DNA of 64,000 bases from JANRLL01 sp033762715 (GTDB taxonomy: Bacteria > Pseudomonadota > Alphaproteobacteria > Rickettsiales > SXRF01): assembly GCA_033762715.1 (NCBI GenBank), contig JANRLL010000004.1:62001-126000 (forward strand). Reading direction: 5' to 3'. Shown here in pieces: positions 33,933-42,543 of this stretch. The notes under the pieces are model-generated. The model searched no databases. It had not been told where the DNA came from and saw only the letters and a list, made by a program, of their open reading frames with translations. The position numbers and the translations under genes were made by a program. Numbering within the stretch: the stretch's first letter is position 1; each line of letters begins with the position of its first letter.

Positions 33933-34427
33933 ATGACCAAGACCCTGAAAACCGGCATCAAAAGCAACGTATCGCTCAATAGCTCGATCTATCTGCAAGG
34001 ACATGTGCGAGACTTATTGAATGCGGCAGGGGCGTTAGCAGAATTCATGCAACAGCCGATCATACAAGGCAAAGAAACCGTCTACGCGCTGGGCGCCATC
34101 GGGCAGATCATGGCTTCTCAGCTGATTCGCGAAACGGTGCTGATTGAACAAGCCACCCATAATCTGATCGCTCATTCCACCGATAGCCATTTTGAACAGG
34201 CACGTCTGTCGTCACAGCTGCATAAGAAACTGGCTATGATCAAAACCCTGATTTCCATTGTGGAGCAATTACCCGCCGCCACGCCGCAAGCCATGACCAG
34301 CTTCACGCAATTAGCCAATAAACTGTTACAAGATTGCGATGCGATGGATGAGGCGCTGTTGACAGTGGATATGAAAGCAGCCGTGGTCACGCAATCAATT
34401 CATATCAGTGCGCTAGAGCGCGTATAA
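33933..34427 (+). CDS. Hypothetical helical protein, 164 aa
   Basis: Not recognised. Almost entirely helical, for example VRDLLNAAGALAEFMQQPII and HKKLAMIKTLISIVEQL. GTGAGG precedes ATG 33933. Its stop lies one base before the stop of the convergent gene at 34429. It sits near the end of the accessory block that separates terL from portal. Confidence 0.6.
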   Translation: MTKTLKTGIKSNVSLNSSIYLQGHVRDLLNAAGALAEFMQQPIIQGKETVYALGAIGQIMASQLIRETVLIEQATHNLIAHSTDSHFEQARLSSQLHKKLAMIKTLISIVEQLPAATPQAMTSFTQLANKLLQDCDAMDEALLTVDMKAAVVTQSIHISALERV

Positions 34428-34428
34428 G

Positions 34429-34902
34429 CTATCTAGCCCATTGCCGATTGGCTGGATCAGGGCTTACGTCATGGGCATGATGATTCTGCAAACTGCTGAG
34501 ACGTTGCATCATATAATCATGATCAACCTGAATAATGGCGAGCTTGTTAAATACATCATGTTTTTTATCGTTTAGCTCATCAAACGAGCTGTACCCACAC
34601 AGCGTGCTATTTTCTACCCCTGCACCGGCGGCAATATAGGTATCGGCAATGACCGTGCCGACAAATCGTGTGTATTGATCGGTTGGCATAAGGGCTTTGA
34701 TGTCATCTTCGGTCAAGGTCTCGGCATGGGCTTTTTCAATCACAATCTTATATTGATCCACTAGCGATTTAACGATGGCTAAATGCTCGGGCAAATTAAA
34801 ATGCTCGGGTCCCAAGAAATTCTCGAGCTGCTTGAATTCCTTCTGCATGTCCTGGAAGGTATCTTCAATATCTGCCCAAAAGGTGGCCGAACCTGAACGC
34901 AT
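34429..34902 (-). CDS. Hypothetical protein, 157 aa, minus strand within the late region
   Basis: Not recognised. Charged helical N-terminal half (ADIEDTFQDMQKEFKQLENF) and a His-rich end (LQNHHAHDVSPDPAN). AAGGAACG precedes ATG 34902. Orientation opposite to the structural genes marks it as a separately transcribed insertion between accessory block and portal, like the minus-strand genes at 38160-39082 and 44361-45392. Confidence 0.6.
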   Translation of the reverse strand: MRSGSATFWADIEDTFQDMQKEFKQLENFLGPEHFNLPEHLAIVKSLVDQYKIVIEKAHAETLTEDDIKALMPTDQYTRFVGTVIADTYIAAGAGVENSTLCGYSSFDELNDKKHDVFNKLAIIQVDHDYMMQRLSSLQNHHAHDVSPDPANRQWAR

Positions 34903-34918
34903 TGTCGTTCCTTTTTTA

Positions 34919-35156
34919 TGCTCCCACTTGCGCCTGTTTACGCTGGCATGGGGTTATCTAGCTGATCTGCTATTTTCTCAGGATTTGGTTACTGTTTGAT
35001 GAAGAAAGTGGGGGGTATCTGTATTTTACCCCTTCCGGAGCAGTATTAGCAGGCGTAAGGCTATAAATATAGGCTGACAATTTGTATGTTTCCGAGATTG
35101 CTTGCTGGCACTCTCATGAGTCATTGCCGCAGGCGTGTCACTCTACTGAGTGCTTT
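34919..35156 (+). repeat. Palindromic elements R9 (degenerate) and R10 in the gap before portal
   Basis: R9 (34919-34955) keeps TGCTCCCACTTGCGCC...CATGGGG with a weakened inner hairpin. R10 (about 35097-35156) has TTGCTGGCACTCTCATGAGTCA, then CCGCAGGCG and the second hairpin CACTC-tact-GAGTG (35139-35153). They occupy the 309-bp gap between the minus-strand 157-aa gene and portal; no gene was seen there. Confidence 0.6.
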
Positions 35157-35211
35157 CGTTACTCCTGCTAAAAACAAGAATCCATTTTTCAACTTTTTTT
35201 AAGAGGTACGC

Positions 35212-36441
35212 ATGGCTGGTCATAACCGTCACATGAAGCAATCACGCTCACGTTTTAATCCGGTGCATTGGTTCACTCCAGCACCCGCCAAAAAACAAGT
35301 TATGTCGTCTACGGCTCCTGGCCTTCGCTCTTATATGATCGCACCTGGTCAGCCGGTCTGGATGGAGCGTGACTATGCGCAATTTTCCCGTGAAGCCTAT
35401 ATCAAAAACGTGATCGCGCATCGCGCCATCAATCTGGTGGCAAGCTCAGCCGCTTCTGTTTATTTCAAATTACTCAGCATCGGCCCACGCGGCGGGCGCA
35501 AAGAATTGCTTGTGCATCCGGTGGCTTCCATGCTGCAACAGCCAAACCCCCTCCAGGGTATGGGTGATTTTTTCCAGGCACTGTATCAATATCGCCTGAT
35601 TAGCGGCAATGCGTTCATCCAAGCCGTTGGCCCTAAAGATGCCGCACCTACCGAATTGCACCTGCTACGCCCTGACCGCGTGGCGGTGATTCCTGGCAAA
35701 GGTACCTTACCGGCAGCTTACCGCTATAGCGTGGCGCAGCAAGCCATCGATTTTCCGGTGGATCGCTATACGGGTCGCTCGCGTATTCTGCATCTCAAGA
35801 ATTTTCATCCACTCAGCGATTGGTATGGCCTGTCGCCGGTGGAAGCGGCTGCTTATAGCATCGATCAACATAATCAGTCAGGCGCTTGGAATCAGGCGCT
35901 GATGCAAAATGGCGCGCGGCCAAGTGGCGCATTAGTGGTGCGCGGCGAGGGCAGCCAAACTTTGTCGGACGATCAATATCACCGCATTAAACGCCAAATT
36001 GACGAAGAATTTTCAGGCCCCGCTAATGCGGGTCGTCCGCTCTTGCTTGAAGGCGGACTGGATTGGCGCGAAATGAGCTTGAGCCCAAAAGATATGGATT
36101 TTATCGAAGCCAAACATGCCAGCGCTCGCGACATCGCACTTGCCTTTGGCGTGCCGCCGCAATTGCTCGGCATTCCTGGCGACAATACCTATGCGAATTT
36201 GCAAGAAGCGCGGCTGGCATTATGGGAACAAACGGTGGTGCCGCTGCTGCAAGCAACCGCCGATGCGCTGCAAAGCTGGCTGCTTCCGATGTTTGCCGCC
36301 AATCTGGAATTGGTGCCTGATCTGGATGCGGTAACGGTTCTTGCTACGCGCAATCAAGCTATGTGGGATCGTTTGGAAAAAGCATCCTTCCTCACCGATG
36401 ATGAGAAACGCGCAGCTGTCGGCTATCCACCAAAACCATAG
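35212..36441 (+). CDS. HK97-type phage portal protein
   Basis: A 409-aa protein with the usual family features: a basic N-terminus, KNVIAHRAINLVASSAASVY, HPVASMLQQPNPLQGMGDFF, then LHLLRPDRVAVIPGKGTLPA and the later ISRALA-type segment ASARDIALAFGVPPQLLGIP followed by TYANLQEARLALWEQTVVPL. It forms the dodecameric ring at the capsid vertex through which DNA enters. AAGAGGT precedes ATG 35212. Length is normal for PF04860 members. Confidence 0.95.
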   Translation: MAGHNRHMKQSRSRFNPVHWFTPAPAKKQVMSSTAPGLRSYMIAPGQPVWMERDYAQFSREAYIKNVIAHRAINLVASSAASVYFKLLSIGPRGGRKELLVHPVASMLQQPNPLQGMGDFFQALYQYRLISGNAFIQAVGPKDAAPTELHLLRPDRVAVIPGKGTLPAAYRYSVAQQAIDFPVDRYTGRSRILHLKNFHPLSDWYGLSPVEAAAYSIDQHNQSGAWNQALMQNGARPSGALVVRGEGSQTLSDDQYHRIKRQIDEEFSGPANAGRPLLLEGGLDWREMSLSPKDMDFIEAKHASARDIALAFGVPPQLLGIPGDNTYANLQEARLALWEQTVVPLLQATADALQSWLLPMFAANLELVPDLDAVTVLATRNQAMWDRLEKASFLTDDEKRAAVGYPPKP

Positions 36442-36492
36442 TTGCATCTGCTCGCACCTCACGATACTCTGCTTAAAAAATGAGGGCAGGGT

Positions 36493-37053
36493 ATGCGTTA
36501 TTGGTTGCTGTTGATTTTGTGGTGCGTAGCGACACCGGCATGGGCGGATGTTTTTAACTATGCAATGGTAAAGTCCAAAAGCTCGCTAAAGTTTTTTGCG
36601 ATTCATAAGGACGGGCCGATTCAAGGCAAGTTCACCGATTTTGATGTGCAGATTCGCTTTGGCCGTGATGCGCTGGAGAAAAGCTCCATTGTGGCGGAAG
36701 TAAATACGGCAAGTGTCACATCCGACGATGCTAAGCTGGTTGAGGCGCTTAAAATGCCGCAATGGTTATCCACGCAGCTATTTCCTAAGGCACGCTTTGT
36801 AAGCACGAGCATTTCAGTAATGCCCAACACGGAAAACTATATCGCCAAAGGCAATCTAACCATTCGCGATAAAACCATTCCGGCGGTGGTGAATTTTCAA
36901 TTGAAGCCACGTGGCGATACCGAAATTGCCGAAGGATTTATGACCATCCGCCGCAATGAGATTGGACTGGCTGAAGGTGAATGGAAAAGCGATGACGCGC
37001 TGAAATTCGAAGTGCGCATCGAATTTCGTCTCATCGCCAATAAACAATCATGA
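36493..37053 (+). CDS. YceI-family periplasmic lipocalin-like protein
   Basis: A 186-aa protein with a Sec signal peptide (residues 1-18, ending PAWA) and a YceI-type body: SSLKFFAIHKDGPIQGKFTD, WLSTQLFPKARFVST, GNLTIRDKTIPAVVNFQL, then a final strand set. YceI proteins bind isoprenoid-like lipids or act in envelope stress; the role here is unknown. It has no known phage function, so it is a cargo gene placed between portal and protease. GAGGGCAGGG precedes the ATG. Confidence 0.85.
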   Translation: MRYWLLLILWCVATPAWADVFNYAMVKSKSSLKFFAIHKDGPIQGKFTDFDVQIRFGRDALEKSSIVAEVNTASVTSDDAKLVEALKMPQWLSTQLFPKARFVSTSISVMPNTENYIAKGNLTIRDKTIPAVVNFQLKPRGDTEIAEGFMTIRRNEIGLAEGEWKSDDALKFEVRIEFRLIANKQS

Positions 37054-37146
37054 TTCGCTTATACATATATGTGTGGTGATGAATTCTTTCTTGTTGATTC
37101 ACGGTTTAGGCTTGATCCTAGGAGTAATTAAATTATATTAATATCT

Positions 37147-37446
37147 ATGCCTAGTACTGAATCCTCAACACCAATCACCTTTAGAACCCGTAATCATGCT
37201 CGCGCTCAGGCGCTCATGACGCATTTGCAGCAGCAATTTGGCGAGGAAGAAGTGAAATTTACCATCCATGCCGCACGTAATGACAATTTGCTCCTGCAAG
37301 TGGGCAGACGTATGAGCGCTTCGCAAGAGCTTATCGATGAGATTAGAACGGAAGCCGTTCGCTTTGCGATTGAGCAACAGGGCATGCCGAAAACTACCGT
37401 GGCGACTGATATTTTACACGTGACCAATCGCTTGGCGACACGCTGA
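37147..37446 (+). CDS. Hypothetical protein, 99 aa
   Basis: Not recognised. It reads as alternating strands and helices: NHARAQALMTHLQQQFGEEE, then VKFTIHAARNDNLLLQVG and ASQELIDEIRTEAVRFAIEQ. The ribosome-binding site is weak. It lies between YceI and the prohead protease in the same direction. Confidence 0.6.
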   Translation: MPSTESSTPITFRTRNHARAQALMTHLQQQFGEEEVKFTIHAARNDNLLLQVGRRMSASQELIDEIRTEAVRFAIEQQGMPKTTVATDILHVTNRLATR

Positions 37447-37531
37447 TCCTTTCAATTATTTTTATCTGATACTGCATGCGTAGCGACCGGCTTCGCATCG
37501 TTTTTTGTACCTCTATTTCATAGGACTGTTT

Positions 37532-38092
37532 ATGCATTACGAGAAAAAAATCAGCGCTAACATGCGCGAACGGAAACGCTTGGGCTTTAATCTTCACATC
37601 AAGTCACTCGATAATACAGGCCGCTTTGCCGGCTATGCCAGCGTATTCGATATGGTGGATTCGCAGCGCGATATGATGCTGCGCGGTGCCTTTATGGCCA
37701 CCGTGAAAAATCGTGTGCAAGACATCAAACTGCTGTGGCAACACCAACAAGATGAGCCCATCGGTGTATTCGAAGCGGTCTTTGAAGACATGCACGGGCT
37801 GTATGTGGAGGGGCGCTTGCTGCTTGATGTGGCGAGGGCGAAAGAAGCTTATACGCTGTTAAAATCCGGCGCGATTTCCGGCATGTCGATCGGCTATTCG
37901 CCAGTGCGTTATCGTATCGATGCCGAAACGGGCGTGCGCAAATTGGCCGAAGTGGATCTGTGGGAAATAAGCCTGGTGACGTTTCCGGCTAATGCCGCGG
38001 CCAATGTGACGGTGGTCAAGCAGGCCAATGATTTGGATTTGTTAGTTGCCGCGCTGAGTAAGGCTGAAAACTCGCTAAGGCAGTTTCTTTAG
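37532..38092 (+). CDS. HK97-type prohead protease
   Basis: A 186-aa protein of the U35/HK97 protease family. FAGYASVFDMVDSQRDMMLR leads to the catalytic His in LLWQHQQDEPIG (His71). The Ser lies in KSGAISGMSIGY (Ser116, in the usual SGxSIGY context), with LWEISLVTFPAN downstream. It processes capsid and scaffold during prohead maturation. ATG 37532 is preferred to a longer frame from 37505. The stop TAG is the first part of palindromic element R11. Confidence 0.93.
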   Translation: MHYEKKISANMRERKRLGFNLHIKSLDNTGRFAGYASVFDMVDSQRDMMLRGAFMATVKNRVQDIKLLWQHQQDEPIGVFEAVFEDMHGLYVEGRLLLDVARAKEAYTLLKSGAISGMSIGYSPVRYRIDAETGVRKLAEVDLWEISLVTFPANAAANVTVVKQANDLDLLVAALSKAENSLRQFL

Positions 38093-38165
38093 TTGCTTCC
38101 GGTATGCGCTTCTGCGCATTCCATGAAGCGCGCTCAGCGCTGGCTAGTCTGCTGACTAGCTAGGC
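38091..38165 (+). repeat. Palindromic element copy R11 between convergent genes
   Basis: The most complete copy: TTGCTTC/GAAGCG outer stem, hairpin ATGCGC-ttct-GCGCAT, small hairpin GCGC-tca-GCGC and hairpin GCTAGTC-tgct-GACTAGC (38143-38160). It fills exactly the 67 bp between the protease stop and the stop of the opposite gene, overlapping both stop codons. This position suits a bidirectional terminator. Confidence 0.85.
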
Positions 38166-38438
38166 GCTTTCTTTAAAGCCGTATTCCAGCTGCATCAATT
38201 CTTTCACGGCTTGCGGTGGCTCAACGCCATAACCGGAATGTAGCACATTGCCATAATCGGCAATATCCAACACGGTGGTGCCTTGACGGCTTTTGAAAAT
38301 ATCGCGCTTGTCGGTATCGACCGCTACATAATACCAGGCGGACTTACTTTTATGATCGCGTCCACGCACCAGAAAAATCTGATCGGGACGAAGCGAACGG
38401 GCATCTGCGAAACTGGTTTTTTTATTTAGCGGATACAT
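38160..38438 (-). CDS. Small conserved protein, paralogue of the 41151-41453 gene
   Basis: A 92-aa protein. IFLVRGRDHKSKSAWYYVAV, DYGNVLHSGYGVEPPQAVKE and LMQLEYGFKE align with the 100-aa protein encoded after the capsid gene. I have seen this type in other alphaproteobacterial genomes as a small conserved protein of unknown role. ATG 38438 is chosen because the family-like region starts soon after; a longer frame begins with a TTG. Its stop lies inside element R11. Confidence 0.65.
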   Translation of the reverse strand: MYPLNKKTSFADARSLRPDQIFLVRGRDHKSKSAWYYVAVDTDKRDIFKSRQGTTVLDIADYGNVLHSGYGVEPPQAVKELMQLEYGFKESA

Positions 38439-38500
38439 AAGGATTGCGACCCAAGATGAACTAAATAGTACATTTTTTGTATGCGGAATAATTCCGCTAG

Positions 38501-39082
38501 TCAAGCAATCTGTGATTGCTTGCTGAGAGCCGCGTTGCAGATGATTTGCGGGGAACGTACGGAAGGAGATGGGATTGGGGTGTTATTGCTAGTCAGTAAG
38601 CCGGCTAATTCTTTGGCGACTTGCAAACTGTGATTAATGGCTTCGATCACTTTTTCGCGGCCTGATTCTAATAAATAATGCGGATTGACACCGACTGCGC
38701 CACTCACTGGCAGCATATGCGGTCGCTCGGCAATCCAGCTATGAGCAAATTGTAACGCTTTGATTTTTTCCGGCGTTGCAAGCAGCAAGACCGGTTTTTC
38801 CGGCAACACTTCCCAAGCATCGAGCAAGGTGTGGATACGATTTTGATAAGTCGAATCCCCTGGCACCCCAACCGATGCAACCACCAGCTGATAAGGGACA
38901 CCCGCTCTTAGTTGGGCGACAAACTCACCGGCGTTGCTGAATTGGGAAAGTGAACTGTCAACATGGGCAATATTGATGCCTGGCGCACCTTTGAGTTGCG
39001 CACTGAGCGCATCAGGCACAACGGCATTGCTGGCATCAGCAATTATGGCGACCCTTGCGGGCGTATTAGTCGTTGTCGACAT
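38501..39082 (-). CDS. Hypothetical protein, 193 aa
   Basis: Not recognised. Alternating strands and helices near the N-terminus (ARVAIIADASNAVVPDAL, then PYQLVVASVGVPGDSTYQ and KPVLLLATPEKIKAL) suggest a Rossmann or receiver-like alpha/beta fold, but no phosphorylation-site pattern is clear. It is transcribed against the structural genes, between protease and capsid, upstream of the 92-aa gene. Confidence 0.6.
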   Translation of the reverse strand: MSTTTNTPARVAIIADASNAVVPDALSAQLKGAPGINIAHVDSSLSQFSNAGEFVAQLRAGVPYQLVVASVGVPGDSTYQNRIHTLLDAWEVLPEKPVLLLATPEKIKALQFAHSWIAERPHMLPVSGAVGVNPHYLLESGREKVIEAINHSLQVAKELAGLLTSNNTPIPSPSVRSPQIICNAALSKQSQIA

Positions 39083-39209
39083 TGTTTAGACAGTTTTGGT
39101 CAATCAAACAGAGTCATCAAAAAAAGGAGCATATTATTAATCATTATTAACGTCTTTTGTCAAATTTAAAATATTTATTAACCAACTGACACCAATAGAG
39201 GAATGATTT

Positions 39210-40403
39210 ATGTCGACAAATATTTCAGACATCGCTGACCGCGTAAGTTCTCTAGGCCATGCCTGGGAACAATTTAAGCAGGTCAACGACGCACGCTTGA
39301 ACGATATTGAGCGCAAAGGCCACGCTGATCCGCTGTATAGCGAACATCTACACCACATTAATAACGCACTCGATAGCTATAAAGAGCGCCTAGATACGAT
39401 CGAAACCGCTAATAACCGCCCTATGCTCGGCCTGGAAGCGAAAGCAGCAGAACCGGTGAACGGCGAATATTCTAAAGCCTTCCGCAATTACTTGCGCAAA
39501 GGCATGGATGCCGGTTTAGAGAGCCTGCAAACCAAAGCGCTTTCGGTGACCTCGGATCCGGATGGCGGTTACCTGGTAACCCCACATATGTCTGCCAACA
39601 TTGTGCAGGCTATTTTTGAAACCTCGCCGATTCGTCAACTGGCATCAATTGAAACCATTTCAACCGATGCGCTTGAATTGATCGATGACCATGCTAGCGC
39701 CGTTGCGGGTTGGACATCGGAAACCGCGAGCATCAGCGAAACCAATTCTCCTACCATCGCCAAACGCACCATCAACACGCACCAGCTTTATGCACAACCT
39801 AAAGCGACGCAAAAGCTCGTCGATGATGCGGCTGTTGATATCGAATCATGGCTTGCAGGAAAAATTGCAGACATCATTGGCCGTACCGAAAATACGGCTT
39901 TTGTGGGCGGCAATGGCGTTGGCCAGCCACGCGGTCTGCTTACCTATGCAGCAGGCACCAGCTGGGGTCAAATCCAACAAGTAAGCTCTGGCAGCTCGGG
40001 TGCTGTGACTTCTGATTCGTTGATCTCACTGTTTTACAGCTTGAAAGATGCGTACATGAAACGCGCGACCTTCATCATGAACCGCAGCGTGATCCAAGCG
40101 ATCCGCACGCTTAAAGCAACCACCAATCAATATCTGTGGCAGCCAAGCTTGATTGCTGGCACCTCCGACACCTTGCTGGGTGCACCGGTTGTGATGGCAT
40201 CGGATATGCCGGTTGCGGCTGCGAACTCGCTTTCGGTTGCAGTGGGTGATTTCAAAGCGGGCTATCAGATCGTTGATCGCCAAGGCATTCAAATCCTGCG
40301 TGATCCATACACCGAAAAACCGTTCGTGAAATTCTATGCCACGAAACGCGTAGGCGGTGATGTGGTGAATTTCGACGCTATCAAATTGCTGAAACTCGCC
40401 TAA
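39210..40403 (+). CDS. HK97-type major capsid protein
   Basis: A 397-aa protein. The N-terminal 100 residues are a helical delta-like scaffold domain (LDSYKERLDTIETANNRPML). Then the capsid body starts at TKALSVTSDPDGGYLVTPHM, with SPIRQLASIETISTDALELI and later SSGAVTSDSLISLFYSLKDA and FIMNRSVIQAIRTLKATTNQ. These are standard for PF05065. Cleavage by the prohead protease is expected near residues 105-112. GAGGAA precedes ATG 39210. Confidence 0.95.
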   Translation: MSTNISDIADRVSSLGHAWEQFKQVNDARLNDIERKGHADPLYSEHLHHINNALDSYKERLDTIETANNRPMLGLEAKAAEPVNGEYSKAFRNYLRKGMDAGLESLQTKALSVTSDPDGGYLVTPHMSANIVQAIFETSPIRQLASIETISTDALELIDDHASAVAGWTSETASISETNSPTIAKRTINTHQLYAQPKATQKLVDDAAVDIESWLAGKIADIIGRTENTAFVGGNGVGQPRGLLTYAAGTSWGQIQQVSSGSSGAVTSDSLISLFYSLKDAYMKRATFIMNRSVIQAIRTLKATTNQYLWQPSLIAGTSDTLLGAPVVMASDMPVAAANSLSVAVGDFKAGYQIVDRQGIQILRDPYTEKPFVKFYATKRVGGDVVNFDAIKLLKLA

Positions 40404-40420
40404 TTTAGAAAGGGACGATC

Positions 40421-40834
40421 ATGAGAGATTTATATCATAATATTGCCGTCAGCCAGCCGCTCAATCCGGTGGTGTCGTCGACAACCAAAACCTCGTCGGC
40501 TATCGATCTGCAAGGATTTGAAAGTGCGGTAGTGCTGTTTTCTGTAGGCTTGTCTGGCGACACATTGTCGGGCAGCGTGTACTGGACGCTTAAATTGCAG
40601 CATAGCGATGACAACAGCACCTACACCGATATCGCCGCTAGCGATAATAGTGCAGGCGTTGCAACGGTCGTAATCGATGCAGCCGCAGAAGATGAAGTTG
40701 CAGTTGTGTTCGGCTATGTCGGTAGCAAGCGTTACTTAAAAGCATTAGCAACCCCAACAGGCACCCATACTAACGGTACCCCGATTGGTATGATCGCGCT
40801 TCGTGGTAATGCGACTTACTTACCAGCTGCATAG
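40421..40834 (+). CDS. Probable head-decoration or accessory capsid protein, 137 aa
   Basis: A small beta-rich protein of a kind that often follows the capsid gene in alphaproteobacterial phages: DLYHNIAVSQPLNP, SSAIDLQGFESAVVLFSVG, VYWTLKLQHSDDNSTYTDIA and VVFGYVGSKRYLKALATPTG. Family members are usually annotated hypothetical; decoration of the head is inference from position. The gene starts 17 bp after the capsid stop and is followed by an intrinsic terminator. Confidence 0.65.
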   Translation: MRDLYHNIAVSQPLNPVVSSTTKTSSAIDLQGFESAVVLFSVGLSGDTLSGSVYWTLKLQHSDDNSTYTDIAASDNSAGVATVVIDAAAEDEVAVVFGYVGSKRYLKALATPTGTHTNGTPIGMIALRGNATYLPAA

Positions 40835-40851
40835 CTTATAGGCAATTTATG

Positions 40852-40881
40852 GCCAGCCTGCCATCTGGCGGGCTGGCTTTT
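40852..40881 (+). terminator. Rho-independent terminator after the capsid operon
   Basis: GCCAGCC-t-GCC-atct-GGC-g-GGCTGGC is followed by TTTT. The inner GCC-atct-GGC loop resembles the second hairpin of the palindromic family. It lies 18 bp after the decoration-like gene. The remaining 40882-41150 stretch is AT-rich, and I see no gene in it. Confidence 0.8.
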
Positions 40882-41150
40882 GAGCCCATAATTAGGTACG
40901 ATAATCTACGTTTCGTCCGTTTAACTGTAGCGTAAATGCCACAGGCATAAGTAAAATAACAGTTATTTTGTCGGCGGTTATAAAGGTGGAGCAACGCATA
41001 GATGCGATAAATCAGCGGGTTAGCTGAAATTGTCATAAATACTTCATTTTGCGAAACGCACGCAATCATGTTATGTTCATGTCTGTTAAGCATTTTTTAA
41101 ACTGCCTTGGCTATTATCCAGGCATAGACTAACAAACACAGGATTATCTC

Positions 41151-41453
41151 GTGGGCAAATTAAGTAGATCAGAACAAATCATCGCAGAAAAAACCGTTTG
41201 TATCTTGCTTGTACGGGGTGAAAGCCAAGACGGGCAAAAGATTTATGCGTATGTGGCTATTCGCGCTGACAAGCTGGAAGCCTTTATGCAAGCGCAAAAA
41301 AGCGGTACGTTCTATCCCGAAGATTACGGAATCATTATTGAATCAGGTGAGGGCGAGCCTTCGGATGCGGTGAAAAAACGCATGACCGATGAGTATGGCT
41401 TTAACCATGAAGCAATGATCGATATCAATAATCAGGCCGACGCTAATACCTAA
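41151..41453 (+). CDS. Small conserved protein, paralogue of the 38160-38438 gene
   Basis: A 100-aa protein starting at GTG 41151. CILLVRGESQDGQKIYAYVA, then DYGIIIESGEGEPSDAVKKR and MTDEYGFNHE match the 92-aa protein on the opposite strand before the capsid gene. Role unknown. The two copies flank the capsid module. Confidence 0.65.
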   Translation: MGKLSRSEQIIAEKTVCILLVRGESQDGQKIYAYVAIRADKLEAFMQAQKSGTFYPEDYGIIIESGEGEPSDAVKKRMTDEYGFNHEAMIDINNQADANT

Positions 41454-41588
41454 ACCATCCTTCTAATTCGACAAAAGCCTTTGTGGCCCAGGGCCATAAC
41501 TGTCCGCAATTTCATCAAATTGTCATATATCCACCCTTTTTTTGTGTTAAAATCTTAGGGTAGGAATCTAACTGCGGACGGTATGTAG

Positions 41589-42323
41589 GTGACGGGCATT
41601 CTTCAAAATGTCAGCCAAAATCAACGCTTCCTGACGGAAGGCGGCGGCTTTGCCGTGGCCGAAGTGATGGGTGCTGTTGTCGCGTTAGGCATGGTTGGCG
41701 TGGCCGATAAAATCGCCCCCAACTCCATGAAAGCCGTGACGCAAGCGGTTGCAAAACACGCGATTGAACCCTATCTCGATCAGTTTGAATATGGCTTAGG
41801 TGTTGTCTGCAAGCTCGAAGAATGCAAACCCGATAAAACCAAAACCCGCATGGAACGCGCAGAAGGCATTGCCCGCGCGCTCACGGTTTTTGGGGTGGCC
41901 TGGATTCCAAGCTTAGTGGCAAAAATAGCCACCCGTCGTGGTATTAATCAAGTGTGCGGCCTGGGCGATGGCGCGCCGTGGTGGAATGTGCTTAAGGCCA
42001 ATCATCATGACGTTAGCCTGATGCTCTGCGACGAATTGCCCCATTACGGCTCGATGCTACTGCTCAACACCACCCATAAAGGTGCAGCGATAAGTGATGA
42101 TATGCTGCGTAGCATTACCGGTATGTTAGAAAAAATGGGCATGTCGAAAAAGACCTCGCATGAAATGGCGATGATGGCGGTGGTGCATGAGCTGCCCAAC
42201 TTCATCGGCTTTAGCACAGGGTTAGCTAAAATCGCGCATGATGTGTACAAACCCATGTCGCATGTTGAGCGGCTGGCATTGCAGTCGTCATTGTCCTCAC
42301 CTGGTCTTCCTTCGCATTCGTAA
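41589..42323 (+). CDS. Hypothetical protein, 244 aa, with hydrophobic segments
   Basis: Not recognised. GTG 41589 is the likely start. Hydrophobic segments at about 22-40 (FAVAEVMGAVVALGMVGVAD) and 95-112 (ALTVFGVAWIPSLVAKIA) may insert in membranes. The C-terminal region contains MSHVERLALQ, a motif echoed in the large proteins encoded at 45986 and 49978. No phage structural family fits. It lies between capsid and connector modules. Confidence 0.6.
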   Translation: MTGILQNVSQNQRFLTEGGGFAVAEVMGAVVALGMVGVADKIAPNSMKAVTQAVAKHAIEPYLDQFEYGLGVVCKLEECKPDKTKTRMERAEGIARALTVFGVAWIPSLVAKIATRRGINQVCGLGDGAPWWNVLKANHHDVSLMLCDELPHYGSMLLLNTTHKGAAISDDMLRSITGMLEKMGMSKKTSHEMAMMAVVHELPNFIGFSTGLAKIAHDVYKPMSHVERLALQSSLSSPGLPSHS

Positions 42324-42530
42324 GAGCATTTTCCATTTAGCCGCGCACGTCGTTATCCTTCGGACTCGCCATGCTCACGTACTTGTTACGTACGCTGCGC
42401 TGTCTCGCCTTGGCTGCCTAGTGCACAACTAAAGCGAAAACGCTCTGTTATAGTGGCCTCCGCAGGCGCGCCACTCTGCTGAGTGGCTTTTTTTAGCGCT
42501 CCCGTTCGCGTCTGCTGACCGACTTTTTTA
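42324..42530 (+). repeat. Repeat block with palindromic element R12 and terminator-like hairpin
   Basis: A gene-free stretch. 42333-42435 contains several short inverted repeats (GTAC/GTAC around 42378-42392, AGCG/CGCT ends) of another, GC-rich intergenic type. R12 (about 42450-42490) follows: GTGGCCTCCGCAGGCG and hairpin GCCACTC-tgct-GAGTGGC (42470-42487) with T7, a good intrinsic terminator. A half copy (GCTCCCGTTCGCGTCTGCTGA) lies at 42498-42520. Confidence 0.65.
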
Positions 42531-42543
42531 TTATCCGTATTAT

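Noticed and set aside
40836..41093. 85-codon minus-strand gene after the capsid operon
   Set aside because: It includes the capsid terminator hairpin, has no ribosome site and no recognisable features.
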